A stretch of DNA of 64,000 nucleotides from Nitrosovibrio sp. Nv6 (GTDB lineage Bacteria > Pseudomonadota > Gammaproteobacteria > Burkholderiales > Nitrosomonadaceae): the NCBI RefSeq assembly GCF_900110495.1, contig NZ_FODX01000008.1:41646-105645 (forward strand), read 5' to 3'. The notes under the pieces are model-generated. The model was not told the DNA's origin. It did no database searches and saw only the letters and a list, made by a program, of their open reading frames with translations. Positions 29,695 to 38,782 of this stretch are shown in pieces (position 1 is the stretch's first letter; each line of letters begins with the position of its first letter). The translations under genes and the position numbers were made by a program.

Positions 29695-30084
29695 ATGAAC
29701 CTTGGCGGCCTGCTGGCTGATATCGTACTTATCATTCATTTCCTGTTCGTGTTATTTGTCGTCGGCAGTCTGCCGCTGATCTGGATCGGTGCAAGGATGA
29801 GATTACGTTTAGTACGCAATCGCCGGTTTCGGTTTGCGCATCTTGCCGCTATCCTGTACGTTGCCGCCGAGTCGCTCATTGGCATGATATGTCCGCTCAC
29901 ATGGCTGGAAGACACTTTACGTAACAGGCCGACCGGCGCGGGTTTCATTGAGCGCTGGTTGCATCGAATCCTCTTCTATGAGATTCCGGAATGGATATTT
30001 CCAATAGTTTATGTATTGTTTGCGCTTCTGGTCATTATTACTTTCAGACTGGTTCCGCCGCGCCCTCGTAAGCCTCATCCATGA
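29695..30084 (+). CDS. DUF2784 family membrane protein
   Basis: A 129-aa membrane protein with about three or four helices. LADIVLIIHFLFVLFVVGSLPL, the RFAHLAAILYVAAES segment and MICPLTWLEDTLR identify DUF2784. A Tyr/Trp-rich C-terminal helix (EIPEWIFPIVYVLFALLVI) and a basic tail follow. No function is known. It lies upstream of the large DUF748 gene on the same strand. Confidence 0.85.
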   Translation: MNLGGLLADIVLIIHFLFVLFVVGSLPLIWIGARMRLRLVRNRRFRFAHLAAILYVAAESLIGMICPLTWLEDTLRNRPTGAGFIERWLHRILFYEIPEWIFPIVYVLFALLVIITFRLVPPRPRKPHP

Positions 30085-30217
30085 ATCACATTTGATTTCT
30101 GCAGGGATAATTGACCCATCTTTCGGCTAAGCGTAAAGTTGGGCTCGAAAAGGTTGAGGTTTCTGCTCTCAAGCTTTTTTGTTGCTGCTAGAACCACCTC
30201 CAGGAAATCGTACGAAC

Positions 30218-33200
30218 ATGTCTGCGAGAACACTCCTTCATCGTTTCACCCGCCACAGACGTTTAGGTATCGGCCTCGGCATTTTTGTTGCTGTCATTGT
30301 CCTGTTCGGGCTGCTGGGTTATTTCTGGCTGCCGGGCTACGCCAAAAATAAGCTCGAGAATGCCCTGTCGGAAGCCCTGCAGCGGCCGGTGACAGTGCAA
30401 TCAATCGATATTCAACCCTATACGCTGGAGCTGACGGTGCGTGGTTTCCGCATCGGCGAAAAAGAATCGGGTATTGACGCCGGGAAGGCTCTTTTTTCGC
30501 TCGACGAGTTGTATACCAATCTCAGCATTGCTTCTGTCGCACGCCGTGCACCGGTGATCAGTTCCGTATCGCTAAAGGCACCCGCGCTGCGTTTGGTTCG
30601 GGAAGCCGAAAACCGTTTCAATATTACAGACCTGATCGAAAATTTGATGAAACGGCCCGATGAGGCCGATAAAGGCGATGAAGCAATGTTCTCCGTGAGC
30701 AACATCGTTATTGAAGATGGACAGTTCGAATTTATCGATCGACTCAAAGAGAGTCGCCAGAAAATCTCCGAGATCCGCGTCGGCGTACCGTTTATCGCCA
30801 ACTTTGAAAGCGATGAGGAAACCTGGGTCGAGCCGCATTTCAGCGCCAAAGTCAATGGGGCGCCGCTCACCCTGAACGGTAAAATGCGACCTTTCACGGA
30901 AAATCGCGAAGCAACGCTTGAGCTCAAGCTCAATGACGTCGATTTGACCAATATAGACGAATATTCACCGATCCCGACAGGCATCAGTCTGCTTTCAGGC
31001 TATTTTGACAGCGATTTATTGCTGACTTTTACCCAGGTTGCCGGGGAGTCGCCAAGTATGGTTTTGACGGGTCGGGCGGCGCTGCGGGAGTTGGAAATCG
31101 AGAATGAGGCTGTGGAAATGCCTTATCGCGCAAAGCTCGATCAGTTCGACGTCAAGTTGACTGAAATCAATCTCAACGGGTCGAAACCATCGCATGTCGC
31201 ACTGGCTTTGGCCGAAGCCGCAGTGGTTCGAAAAGGTGAGTCGGAACCGGTGCTGAGGCTGCCAACGTTAAACGTGGATGAGGTCGCAATCGATTCCAAA
31301 CGGCAGAGTGTGGCCATAGGCGCTGTGGTGCTGGATCGGTTCAAAGCCGCCGCGCGCCGCCAGGCCGATGGCCGCCTGGATCTCCTAAAACTTGTTACAC
31401 CGGCACCGGGAACTGCATCGATGCCGGAGGCCTCTGCCAAGGCGGAGACGAGCAAGCCATGGACGGCACAGCTTGGCAGCCTGAAGTTAACTGGGGCGGC
31501 CTTGCGTTTTGAAGACAGTACACTGACAAACATAGCGCCGATGGTTGTCGATCCGCTCGATTTAACCGTTACCGATATAGACTTCAGCGGTGCAGCGCCA
31601 CTGAAACTGGCGCTGAAGGCAGCAATAAATCAACATGGAAGCCTTGAAACAAATGGTTCTCTGGCCTGGGCGCCATTAGCGGCCAATTTCGCGGTAAGTG
31701 CCAACGATGTTGATCTGGTTGCGCTTCAGGGTTGGGCGGGTGACCGGCTGAACGTACTGCTCACGCAGGGCGCCGCGTCCTTCCATGGCAACATCAACGC
31801 AGATGGGTCGCCATTAAAAGTGGCAGTAAACGGCAAGGGGCGTTTTACCAATTTCAACGTTCTCGACAAGGTCAGCACAACGGATCTCATGCGCTGGCGA
31901 AATCTTGACATTAACGACATCAAGTTTGTTAATGAACCGTTGCGAGTAGATATAGCATCTATCGGGATTGCCGATTTCTTTGCCCGTGTTGCACTCTCTC
32001 CGGAAGGAGAACTTAATCTCAAGCATATCGTCCGCCAGGACGATAACGGGCAGACGCCCGCCCAAGCAGTTCCGGCTGTGCCGCCCGCGGAACAGCAGAC
32101 CGCTTCCGCCAGGCCTACGCAGACTACCGCCGCCGATGTTTCGCAGCCGCCAACTCGCAAGCGCATCCCTGTTCACATCGGACGGATTGTGATGCAGGGA
32201 GGAAACGTCAATTTCAACGACCAATTCATCAAACCCAACTACCGGGCAAGATTGACCGGGCTTGTCGGCCGTGTCGGTCCTCTTGATCCTGGAAAGCCGG
32301 GCGAAATCGACATACGCGGAGCCGTGGACAAAACTGCCCCACTAAAAATCGTGGGAAAATTCGATGCTTTTGGCCGTCAACTCTACCTCGACATTAAGGC
32401 GGCGGCGAAAGGGATCGATATGCCGGCCTTCAGCCCTTACTCAGGTAAATATGTAGGCTACGCTATCGCGAAAGGCAAGTTATCGGTCGATATCCATTAC
32501 CACCTTGAAAAAGGCGTGTTGACAGCCGAAAACGATATTTTTCTTGATCAACTGACTTTTGGTGAAAAGGTCGAAAGTCCGGATGCGCTGTCAATTCCGG
32601 TGAATCTCGCTCTGGCATTGCTGAAGAACCGGCAGGGAGAAATCGACGTCCACCTTCCAATAAGCGGGTCTATCAACGACCCACAATTCAGTTTGGGTGG
32701 AGTTATTGTCAACGCCATCATTAATCTGCTTACCAAGGCTGCTACCGCGCCGTTCGCACTGCTGGGCTCAGCTTTCGGCGGAGGCGAAGAGTTATCCGAG
32801 ATAAGTTTTCCGCCTGGCCGCGCACAGATAACGCTTGAAGCCGAGAAACGCCTTGAGACGTTATCCAAGGCATTGGCGGACCGTCCCGCGCTCGAGCTCG
32901 AGATTACGGGTCGGGCAGATCCTCTGCATGACCCGGAGGCTCTGAAACACACAATTCTGGAACGCCGAGTTAAAGAACAGAAATTGATGGAGAAGGTAAA
33001 AAAGGGCGAAGCGGCTGGTTCTCTGGATGAGATCGAGTTGAAGCCCGAAGAATATGAGAAGTACTTGACACTTGTTTACAAGGAAGCAAAGTTCGCGAAA
33101 CCAAAAAACTTGATCGGACTTACAAAAAGCCTCCCAGTAGCAGAAATGGAGCAATTAATGCTTGCCAACATCGACGCCAGTGATAGCCAAATGCGAGAAC

Positions 33201-33349
33201 TTGCCGAGCGGCGAGCGGAAGCCGCGCGTAACTGGCTGATCGAGCATGGCGACGTCTCGAGTGATCGAATGTTTATGCTTGCGCCGAAAATCGAGACGGA
33301 AGCCGATGGCACGAAATCCGGCAGCGGGGTGGAGTTCTCGCTCAGGTGA
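30218..33349 (+). CDS. DUF748 / AsmA-like envelope protein
   Basis: A protein of about 1043 aa from the ATG at 30218 (a TTG 39 bases upstream is also in frame). One N-terminal membrane helix (GIGLGIFVAVIVLFGLLGYFWLPGYA region) is followed by a long periplasmic repeat domain of the AsmA/DUF748 type, beginning ALQRPVTVQSIDIQPYTLEL. A Pro/Gln-rich linker lies near residues 615-640. The last 170 residues look like an OmpA-like domain (SFPPGRAQITLEAEKRLE, then ELAERRAEAARNWLI). AsmA-like proteins bridge inner and outer membrane and move phospholipid; that role is inferred. Confidence 0.85.
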   Translation: MSARTLLHRFTRHRRLGIGLGIFVAVIVLFGLLGYFWLPGYAKNKLENALSEALQRPVTVQSIDIQPYTLELTVRGFRIGEKESGIDAGKALFSLDELYTNLSIASVARRAPVISSVSLKAPALRLVREAENRFNITDLIENLMKRPDEADKGDEAMFSVSNIVIEDGQFEFIDRLKESRQKISEIRVGVPFIANFESDEETWVEPHFSAKVNGAPLTLNGKMRPFTENREATLELKLNDVDLTNIDEYSPIPTGISLLSGYFDSDLLLTFTQVAGESPSMVLTGRAALRELEIENEAVEMPYRAKLDQFDVKLTEINLNGSKPSHVALALAEAAVVRKGESEPVLRLPTLNVDEVAIDSKRQSVAIGAVVLDRFKAAARRQADGRLDLLKLVTPAPGTASMPEASAKAETSKPWTAQLGSLKLTGAALRFEDSTLTNIAPMVVDPLDLTVTDIDFSGAAPLKLALKAAINQHGSLETNGSLAWAPLAANFAVSANDVDLVALQGWAGDRLNVLLTQGAASFHGNINADGSPLKVAVNGKGRFTNFNVLDKVSTTDLMRWRNLDINDIKFVNEPLRVDIASIGIADFFARVALSPEGELNLKHIVRQDDNGQTPAQAVPAVPPAEQQTASARPTQTTAADVSQPPTRKRIPVHIGRIVMQGGNVNFNDQFIKPNYRARLTGLVGRVGPLDPGKPGEIDIRGAVDKTAPLKIVGKFDAFGRQLYLDIKAAAKGIDMPAFSPYSGKYVGYAIAKGKLSVDIHYHLEKGVLTAENDIFLDQLTFGEKVESPDALSIPVNLALALLKNRQGEIDVHLPISGSINDPQFSLGGVIVNAIINLLTKAATAPFALLGSAFGGGEELSEISFPPGRAQITLEAEKRLETLSKALADRPALELEITGRADPLHDPEALKHTILERRVKEQKLMEKVKKGEAAGSLDEIELKPEEYEKYLTLVYKEAKFAKPKNLIGLTKSLPVAEMEQLMLANIDASDSQMRELAERRAEAARNWLIEHGDVSSDRMFMLAPKIETEADGTKSGSGVEFSLR

Positions 33350-33368
33350 GTCACTCAGGCGCTCATTG

Positions 33369-33394
33369 AGATTTTTTCGGAAACACCGAAAATC
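33369..33394. terminator. hairpin between convergent DUF748 and porin genes
   Basis: AGATTTTTTCGG and CCGAAAATCT pair with a two-base bulge across loop AAACA. Located in the 86-base gap between two convergent stops; could serve both strands through its A/T-rich arms. Confidence 0.4.
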
Positions 33395-33435
33395 TTCCCG
33401 ATCCACCCTTGCCACCGTTCGTGCTTCCCGCTGCC

Positions 33436-35124
33436 TTAAAACTCAACGGCAAACCTCGTTACCCACGCGTCCAGGTTGGCATTATTGAAGGCAGCACTGC
33501 GTCTGTCAGCAACGCCGGCCGTATTGACATCCAGTACATGAACATAGTTGGTCATTACGCGCATATTCGAATGAGGATACCAATTAAGGCCGAATTTGAC
33601 GAGGTCAGCCTCCCCTCCCCGGATTACCCCATCGTTCATATTCAGATAGTCATAACCAGTAGCAATTTCCCAGGCGCCCCAACCCGGGCCGTTCAACTGA
33701 AAGGCCTGATGGGGCTTTAATCGATTCCAGGCTCCATTCTTGACGTGATAGGTTCGCGATTCACCCGTTAGAAAATAACTTACATAACCGTAATAGCCGA
33801 ACAACGACTCGCCGCTATAACCATGACCATAAATATCTGTCTGCAGATACTCCGCCTGAGCCGAAAAGGGCCCATAAACCAGGGCAGTTTCCGCTCCCCA
33901 GCGATTGTAACTTTCTACCCGGCGCGAGTCAGGGTCATTCTTGTTTCCGATGCTCAAGTTGCTGGTGTTCAATACATTGGTACGATCCACGTTGACGGCT
34001 GGAAATGCGCCGAAACTCATCCCGCCATTCGCAAAATTGCCATTGCCGAAGTATTGGGTATTGACTCTGGTGTGCGATGCCGAAGCCCCTATATGCAAGA
34101 ATTTGGTTTCGCTTTCCAGCCACGGCCTGCCTGATATACGCCCTGTGCTCGCCCAGCTGATGTCGCCCGAACCATTGTTGCGGCTATTATTGCCATTCGG
34201 GTTAATTGATGTGGCGGCGCTGGACCAGCTGCCCACCGGTTCAGTTTGAAACGCTATCCCAGTTTGCCAGCGCGGGACAGCGTAGTTGACGCCTACACCG
34301 GTTTTATAGACGTTGGGGTTGTCGACGAACGTGTTAACGGCCATATTACGTTCAACGAAGGTATAAAAGCGGTTACTGGTAGCTTCTTCCAGACTGAACG
34401 GTTCCTTGAACGAACCTACCTTGACTGACAGGGGATTGTCGAAGTTATACCGAATGAACGCATCGGTAATCCCCGATGTTACTGCACCATTTCCGCGGCT
34501 GAAATCGTACTCGAATTTATAATCCCATTTCTTGTAAAACGTCCCTTCAACACCAAGACGGGCGCGCCGGATGGTGGCGCCGCTGTTTAATTCGTAAGGT
34601 CGGTCCTCTGCCGCAGGTGGCTGGACATCGTTGATAATATTGTATTGCGAGTCGACTTGCAGCCGTCCATCAATCGCCGCCGTAAAGTTTCCATCCTTAC
34701 TTTCAAAATGCAACCCAGGTCCATACTTCAGCTTGGTTTTTTCGGTTTCCTTGACTCGTTGCTCAAGGGACGCCATGTCGCTGATAAGACGCGCTTCCCG
34801 CATCTTGGCCTTCAATTCTATGTCCTTGCGGAGCGCCATTACTTCCGCTGCGTCGGTTTTTCCGGCTGCGCCATCAGCCGCGCTATCCGCCGTCGTGTCA
34901 CCTGTCTTGGCAACTGCCTCGTCTCCAGCCCGGTCTGTCCTATTGCCGGCCGGCTTTGCCGCATCTTCTTTCACGAACGAACCCATGTGTACCCGGCCTG
35001 GACCAGGCTTCGCATAAATCTGCTCGGTTTTGGTATCGACATAAAGGTCGATGGCAAAAGCCGCGGCGGATACGCTCGAGCCTAACACGGCGGCGATCGC
35101 TAACGTAAGTCGGGATAATCTCAT
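33436..35124 (-). CDS. phosphate-selective porin (OprO/OprP family)
   Basis: The start at the ATG at 35124 gives 562 aa with a clear signal peptide (MRLSRLTLAIAAVLGSSVSAAAFA). An Ala/Gly/Asp-rich linker and a coiled coil (about residues 80-125, ELKAKMREARLISDMASLEQ) come before the porin barrel, recognisable from YELNSGATIRRARLGVEGTFYKKWDYKFEYDF (two adjoining blocks) and the C-terminal Phe (TRFAVEF). Members form anion channels for phosphate or pyrophosphate. A set of 11-base Pho boxes lies 72-107 bases upstream in the same orientation, supporting phosphate control. Confidence 0.92.
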   Translation of the reverse strand: MRLSRLTLAIAAVLGSSVSAAAFAIDLYVDTKTEQIYAKPGPGRVHMGSFVKEDAAKPAGNRTDRAGDEAVAKTGDTTADSAADGAAGKTDAAEVMALRKDIELKAKMREARLISDMASLEQRVKETEKTKLKYGPGLHFESKDGNFTAAIDGRLQVDSQYNIINDVQPPAAEDRPYELNSGATIRRARLGVEGTFYKKWDYKFEYDFSRGNGAVTSGITDAFIRYNFDNPLSVKVGSFKEPFSLEEATSNRFYTFVERNMAVNTFVDNPNVYKTGVGVNYAVPRWQTGIAFQTEPVGSWSSAATSINPNGNNSRNNGSGDISWASTGRISGRPWLESETKFLHIGASASHTRVNTQYFGNGNFANGGMSFGAFPAVNVDRTNVLNTSNLSIGNKNDPDSRRVESYNRWGAETALVYGPFSAQAEYLQTDIYGHGYSGESLFGYYGYVSYFLTGESRTYHVKNGAWNRLKPHQAFQLNGPGWGAWEIATGYDYLNMNDGVIRGGEADLVKFGLNWYPHSNMRVMTNYVHVLDVNTAGVADRRSAAFNNANLDAWVTRFAVEF

Positions 35125-35195
35125 CAGTTTTCTCTTCTCGGTTTGTTTATAAAAAACTGGTGGGAGCATACTGTGGGAAAATGTCCGTTTGATTG

Positions 35196-35231
35196 CAGTT
35201 TTGTAACAGTTTTGTAACAGTTTTATGACAA
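35196..35231 (-). promoter_or_regulatory. tandem Pho boxes upstream of the phosphate porin
   Basis: Read on the minus strand: TTGTCATAAAA, CTGTTACAAAA, CTGTTACAAAA, CTG. These are three consecutive 11-base direct repeats matching the PhoB half-site CTGTNA followed by four A/T-rich bases, with exact period. The porin start is at 35124, so the boxes lie at a normal promoter distance. Confidence 0.8.
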
Positions 35232-35443
35232 AGATGACGAGTTCGGGCTAGGGAATATTGAGGCGGGTAATTTGAAGCACGCTACTGCTAGAGCTGCCCT
35301 GAAACGTAGCGACATACGACGCCGGTTCTGATGCTGCATTCCACTTTTCTCGCCACCGTGATAGTCTATATGTCGTTACTTGAGCTATTGAGTAAACCGG
35401 TCTAGCTTCGCTCCATCATCCATAACCGTTGAAGAGGAACAGC

Positions 35444-35701
35444 ATGGAAATTCACGTATATGACACCTATGTCAAAGCTAAAGATGGTCATACGATGCAC
35501 TTTGATGTGTTCACCGCAGTAAAAGACGACAGGAAAGCAATCGAATACGCGAAACAGTGGTTAACTTCCATTGGCGAAGGCGATGCCACGGTGACCAATA
35601 GAGAGTGCAATTTTTGCCACAGCCAAAGCGCGCCCGCCAATGTCGCCGACGCAATCAATAAGGACGGATATTTCATCTACAAGATGGAAGGGTGTAGTTA
35701 G
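35444..35701 (+). CDS. DUF2024 family protein
   Basis: The start at the ATG at 35444 follows AAGAGGAACAGC and gives an 85-aa product beginning MEIHVYDTYVKAKDGHTMHFDVFT, the diagnostic DUF2024 opening. A CNFCHSQ motif suggests a possible metal site. Small soluble protein of unknown function, diverging from the phosphate porin. An alternative start five codons upstream is less well placed. Confidence 0.88.
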   Translation: MEIHVYDTYVKAKDGHTMHFDVFTAVKDDRKAIEYAKQWLTSIGEGDATVTNRECNFCHSQSAPANVADAINKDGYFIYKMEGCS

Positions 35702-35783
35702 TCCCTATTGGCGCTCAAGAAGAAAGGCGGCATGAGCATGAGAGAATCGTGCGGGTAGAAACGGCGAATGAATTTGAAAGACG

Positions 35784-36569
35784 ATGAATATCCGCCATAA
35801 ATTCCCGACCTTGTTCGCCTGCCGCATTAAAATCGGTATTTTGGGGCTTGTATTTGTTTGCCCGCTGTGGGGGAGTGAGCTTGTCAAAACTATCGAAAAT
35901 GTCAAACCATCGATAGTTGGAATAGGAACTGTCCAGAAAACACGATCCCCTCCGGTAAATTTTCTGGGTACCGGCTTTGTGCTGGATGATGGCCTCCACG
36001 TAATCACCAATGCGCATGTTGTTCCAGAAGTATTGGATAACGCGAATAATGAGTCGTATACCGTGATTACAGGCAAGGGAAAGAAGCCGGAGCTCAGGGC
36101 CGCAACCATCGCCGCGATCGATAAGGACCATGATCTTGTGCTGCTGAAAATCAGTGGCGAGGCCTTGCCCGCCATGCAACTGGGGGACGCCAACAAGGTC
36201 CGCGAAGGACAGACCCTGATTTTTACGGGGTTCCCGATTGGCATGATTCTGGGATTTTATCCAGTCACTCACCGCGCCATGGTTTCCTCGATTACCCCGA
36301 TCATTTTACCTGCGCGCAATTCGAGGCAACTTAATGCGAAAATGATCAGCCAGTTGCAAAAACCTGCTTACGCAGTATTTCAACTGGATGGTACCGCTTA
36401 CCCGGGCAGCAGCGGAAGTCCTCTCTATGATCCTGAAACCGGGCTGGTGTACGGCGTGATCAACATGGTATTTGTAAAGGGGAAAAAGGAGGCGGCGCTC
36501 AGCAATCCGAGCGGCATAACATATGCCATTCCCGGCAACTATATCCGAGAGTTGCTGCAGTACAAGTAA
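35784..36569 (+). CDS. trypsin-like serine protease, periplasmic
   Basis: A 261-aa protein with a signal peptide or anchor (about residues 10-30) and a chymotrypsin-fold protease domain. The triad is His78 (VITNAHVV), Asp117 (DKDHDLVLLKI) and Ser210 (YPGSSGSPL). There is no PDZ domain, unlike DegP/HtrA. The neighbouring exosortase-type locus sometimes carries processing proteases, but substrate and link are unproven. Confidence 0.85.
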   Translation: MNIRHKFPTLFACRIKIGILGLVFVCPLWGSELVKTIENVKPSIVGIGTVQKTRSPPVNFLGTGFVLDDGLHVITNAHVVPEVLDNANNESYTVITGKGKKPELRAATIAAIDKDHDLVLLKISGEALPAMQLGDANKVREGQTLIFTGFPIGMILGFYPVTHRAMVSSITPIILPARNSRQLNAKMISQLQKPAYAVFQLDGTAYPGSSGSPLYDPETGLVYGVINMVFVKGKKEAALSNPSGITYAIPGNYIRELLQYK

Positions 36570-36806
36570 TCATTTTGTGGGGTCGCTCTCAAGCGGTAAA
36601 CACGAATTGTTTTAAAAGATCCATTTCATGACGCCCTACGCTGCTATCAAAGCCCAGGCAAATTGCGATCCGGGGACCCTGTAAACAGGGTTGGGGATTT
36701 AGTGCAAAATAGCCTGAAAGGTAATTGCGTGAATGAATGTTGGGTGAATAATGGCACAGGCTTCTTTACCTTCAATAATTTGATGAGCCACCTGGAAGGA
36801 GAAACG

Positions 36807-37292
36807 ATGCAAATGGTTACCGTGGCAATAGCGGATACGGACCACGGGAGGCGAACAAGATTGGAACAGTTCCTGCAAGGCGGGCGGGGCATCAGGGTGC
36901 TGCCAAATGTCATGTCCGCTGGAAGCGATATTTCAAACGGTCCTCAACTTGAGCCTCCTGCGGCCGTTATAGCGGTTGACGAGGTAGTTGCCAGAATCAG
37001 CCAACTCAAACCTCGCATTCTTTTTGTCAATCTGGATCAGTCTACCTATGGAGACTTTGCGTTGCTGGAGGCTTTGCACCGCGAATGTCCGGAGACGCTT
37101 GTGTTGTTATTAGCCGATAAGGCGGCACAGGAGGAGCAGATAATTCAAGCTCTGGCTAACGGCGCGCGCGGTTGCTTGAGCCACGAATCGGATCCATTTT
37201 ATTTTTTAAAGGCTGTGCGTGTGGTTGACCGTGGCGAGATCTGGGTCACACGTAAAATGCTGGGTAAAATCATGGATAAGGTATTGCATTGA
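36807..37292 (+). CDS. receiver-like protein lacking phospho-acceptor Asp and output domain
   Basis: The start at the ATG at 36807, preceded by AAGGAGAAACG, gives 161 aa; the frame is open 48 codons further upstream without likeness. Aligned by eye with the next gene, KPRILFVNLDQS matches KPQVLLLDHDLP, so the acceptor Asp is Asn. The ANGARGCLSHESDPFYFLKAVRVVDRGEIWV part matches the receiver-to-linker region of NarL proteins, but the protein stops before any helix-turn-helix. It is probably a pseudo-receiver that binds a partner. It is 27 bases upstream of a full NarL-type regulator. Confidence 0.7.
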   Translation: MQMVTVAIADTDHGRRTRLEQFLQGGRGIRVLPNVMSAGSDISNGPQLEPPAAVIAVDEVVARISQLKPRILFVNLDQSTYGDFALLEALHRECPETLVLLLADKAAQEEQIIQALANGARGCLSHESDPFYFLKAVRVVDRGEIWVTRKMLGKIMDKVLH

Positions 37293-37319
37293 TATCACGA
37301 ATTTTGACGGGAGAGATTC

Positions 37320-37985
37320 TTGATTTTGCTTGCTAGCGCGTCCCAGGACGACCTGTATGGCTGGGAACAGGGGGTCCATACCCTCGCTCCCATATTCTGC
37401 TCAACCAACCTTGCCTCGCTCAGGGATGAGCTGGTACGGATAAAGCCCCAAGTCCTCCTGCTCGATCACGACTTGCCCAAATTGGATGGGCCGAACGGAA
37501 TAGCGGCTCTCATGAAATTGAATCCGGAGACTAAAGTCGTTATCTTGACCGGCGCGATTGGCGACGAGGTAGAGTGGGCATTATTCAGGACGGGAGTAAG
37601 GGGATGCTGCCGTCGAGATATCGAACCTGAGCAGCTCAAAAATGTCGTTATAGCTGTTCAGCGAGGTGAACTATGGATACGACGGACGCTGAGCTGGCAT
37701 CTGCTGAATGAACTGGTTGTGATTACACGGGAAAAGAACAAGATCAAACAGGCCGTAGGCGATTTACTCGCAAATCTGACCCGGCGCGAATACGAAATTG
37801 CTACGCTTGTTGGAAATGGTGAAACCAACAAACAGATCGCACGCCGGCTGGCTATTACCGAGCGTACAGTGAAGGCTCATCTGACCGAGGTTTTTCGCAA
37901 ACTGGACGTTGCCGACCGGCTCAAGCTGGCGTTGATTGTAAAAGGTTCCATAGCATCACGCAACACGACGCAAATAGAACATTAG
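37320..37985 (+). CDS. NarL/LuxR-family response regulator
   Basis: A 221-aa regulator with receiver (about residues 1-115; acceptor Asp in VLLLDHDLPKLDG) and a LuxR-type helix-turn-helix (LTRREYEIATLVGNGETNKQIARRLAITERTVKAHLTEVFRKL as adjoining blocks). The start is TTG at 37320, with GGGAGA upstream. No histidine kinase is adjacent except PrsK 2.4 kb downstream, which has its own partner. It may control the exopolysaccharide genes that follow. Confidence 0.88.
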   Translation: MILLASASQDDLYGWEQGVHTLAPIFCSTNLASLRDELVRIKPQVLLLDHDLPKLDGPNGIAALMKLNPETKVVILTGAIGDEVEWALFRTGVRGCCRRDIEPEQLKNVVIAVQRGELWIRRTLSWHLLNELVVITREKNKIKQAVGDLLANLTRREYEIATLVGNGETNKQIARRLAITERTVKAHLTEVFRKLDVADRLKLALIVKGSIASRNTTQIEH

Positions 37986-38782
37986 TATTAGCCTTTGCGC
38001 TTGCCTGTTTCATTCTGATCGCTTCCCAGTTCCTAATCTGAAAAATCCCCACCTGACACTCAGGTCGACATTTACAAACGCAAGCAGGGACACGCCGGTA
38101 GCTGAATCGACCGAAATTTAGGGGAAATTAATGATGTTATTCCGCTTCCATATCTGGCAGCTTTCATGCTGCATCTACCCGGACCGGCAACTCAAACCAG
38201 TTGAGGTTCGCTTTGCTTTATTCCTCAATCATGTCACCCCTCTTTCATGTCGCCTCGGGAAAAATCAAGCGGTTTGAAAGCCTCCCAGAGCCCGCCCCTC
38301 AATCAGCGTACCAAGGTCCAATTGTTCTTGCCGGTGAAGTTGATATGATGCACCTGTTGCCTGGCGTAAAGATGACTACTCATTGGAAGAATCATCTCAT
38401 ATAATGCTTTCATAAATTAAGGACTTATCTCTAGTAGGCCAGTCACTGCAATTAGCTGAAATGATGAATTGGTGCTTGATCGCCACGACAGTTCAACAAT
38501 CCATTGCGGAAGGAGAGTCTCGTCTCTTGTGCCTGGAAGACAAAAACCTGCTGCTCAGGCTATATTCGGGGTTTATCGACAGGCCAAATCATTCATTAAT
38601 CATTTCCTCTGAAAAGGTGGCGCGTAGGGTAACGAGAGGAAACGAAGCTTTTAACCGAGGCCCAAGCGTTTAACCAGATGTAAACTGTGGTGCGGGCACG
38701 GAACTGGCGCCCGACGAACAAGGGATACCGCCATCAGGCGGACCGATAAAAAGGTGTGGCAGAGCGCTGATGAGGAAGAAGA
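37986..38782. other. long intergenic region ahead of the exopolysaccharide genes
   Basis: About 800 bases. It contains a sigma-54-like promoter (38155-38170) and a small hairpin CCGCC-ATCA-GGCGG near 38731. Two small frames (38201-38404, 67 aa; 38461-38673, 70 aa) have no ribosome sites or recognisable features and are not called. Confidence 0.5.
38155..38170 (+). promoter_or_regulatory. candidate sigma-54 promoter (-24/-12)
   Basis: TGGCAGCTTTCATGCT has GG and GC dinucleotides at exact 10-base separation, with TGGCA and TGC as in the sigma-54 consensus. The locus encodes a sigma-54 activator (PrsR at 42667). The nearest plus-strand gene is the sugar transferase 610 bases downstream, so the leader would be long. 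Confidence 0.4.

Noticed and set aside
38201..38673. Two small frames (67 and 70 codons) upstream of the sugar transferase
   Set aside because: No ribosome sites, no recognisable motifs, low coding character.
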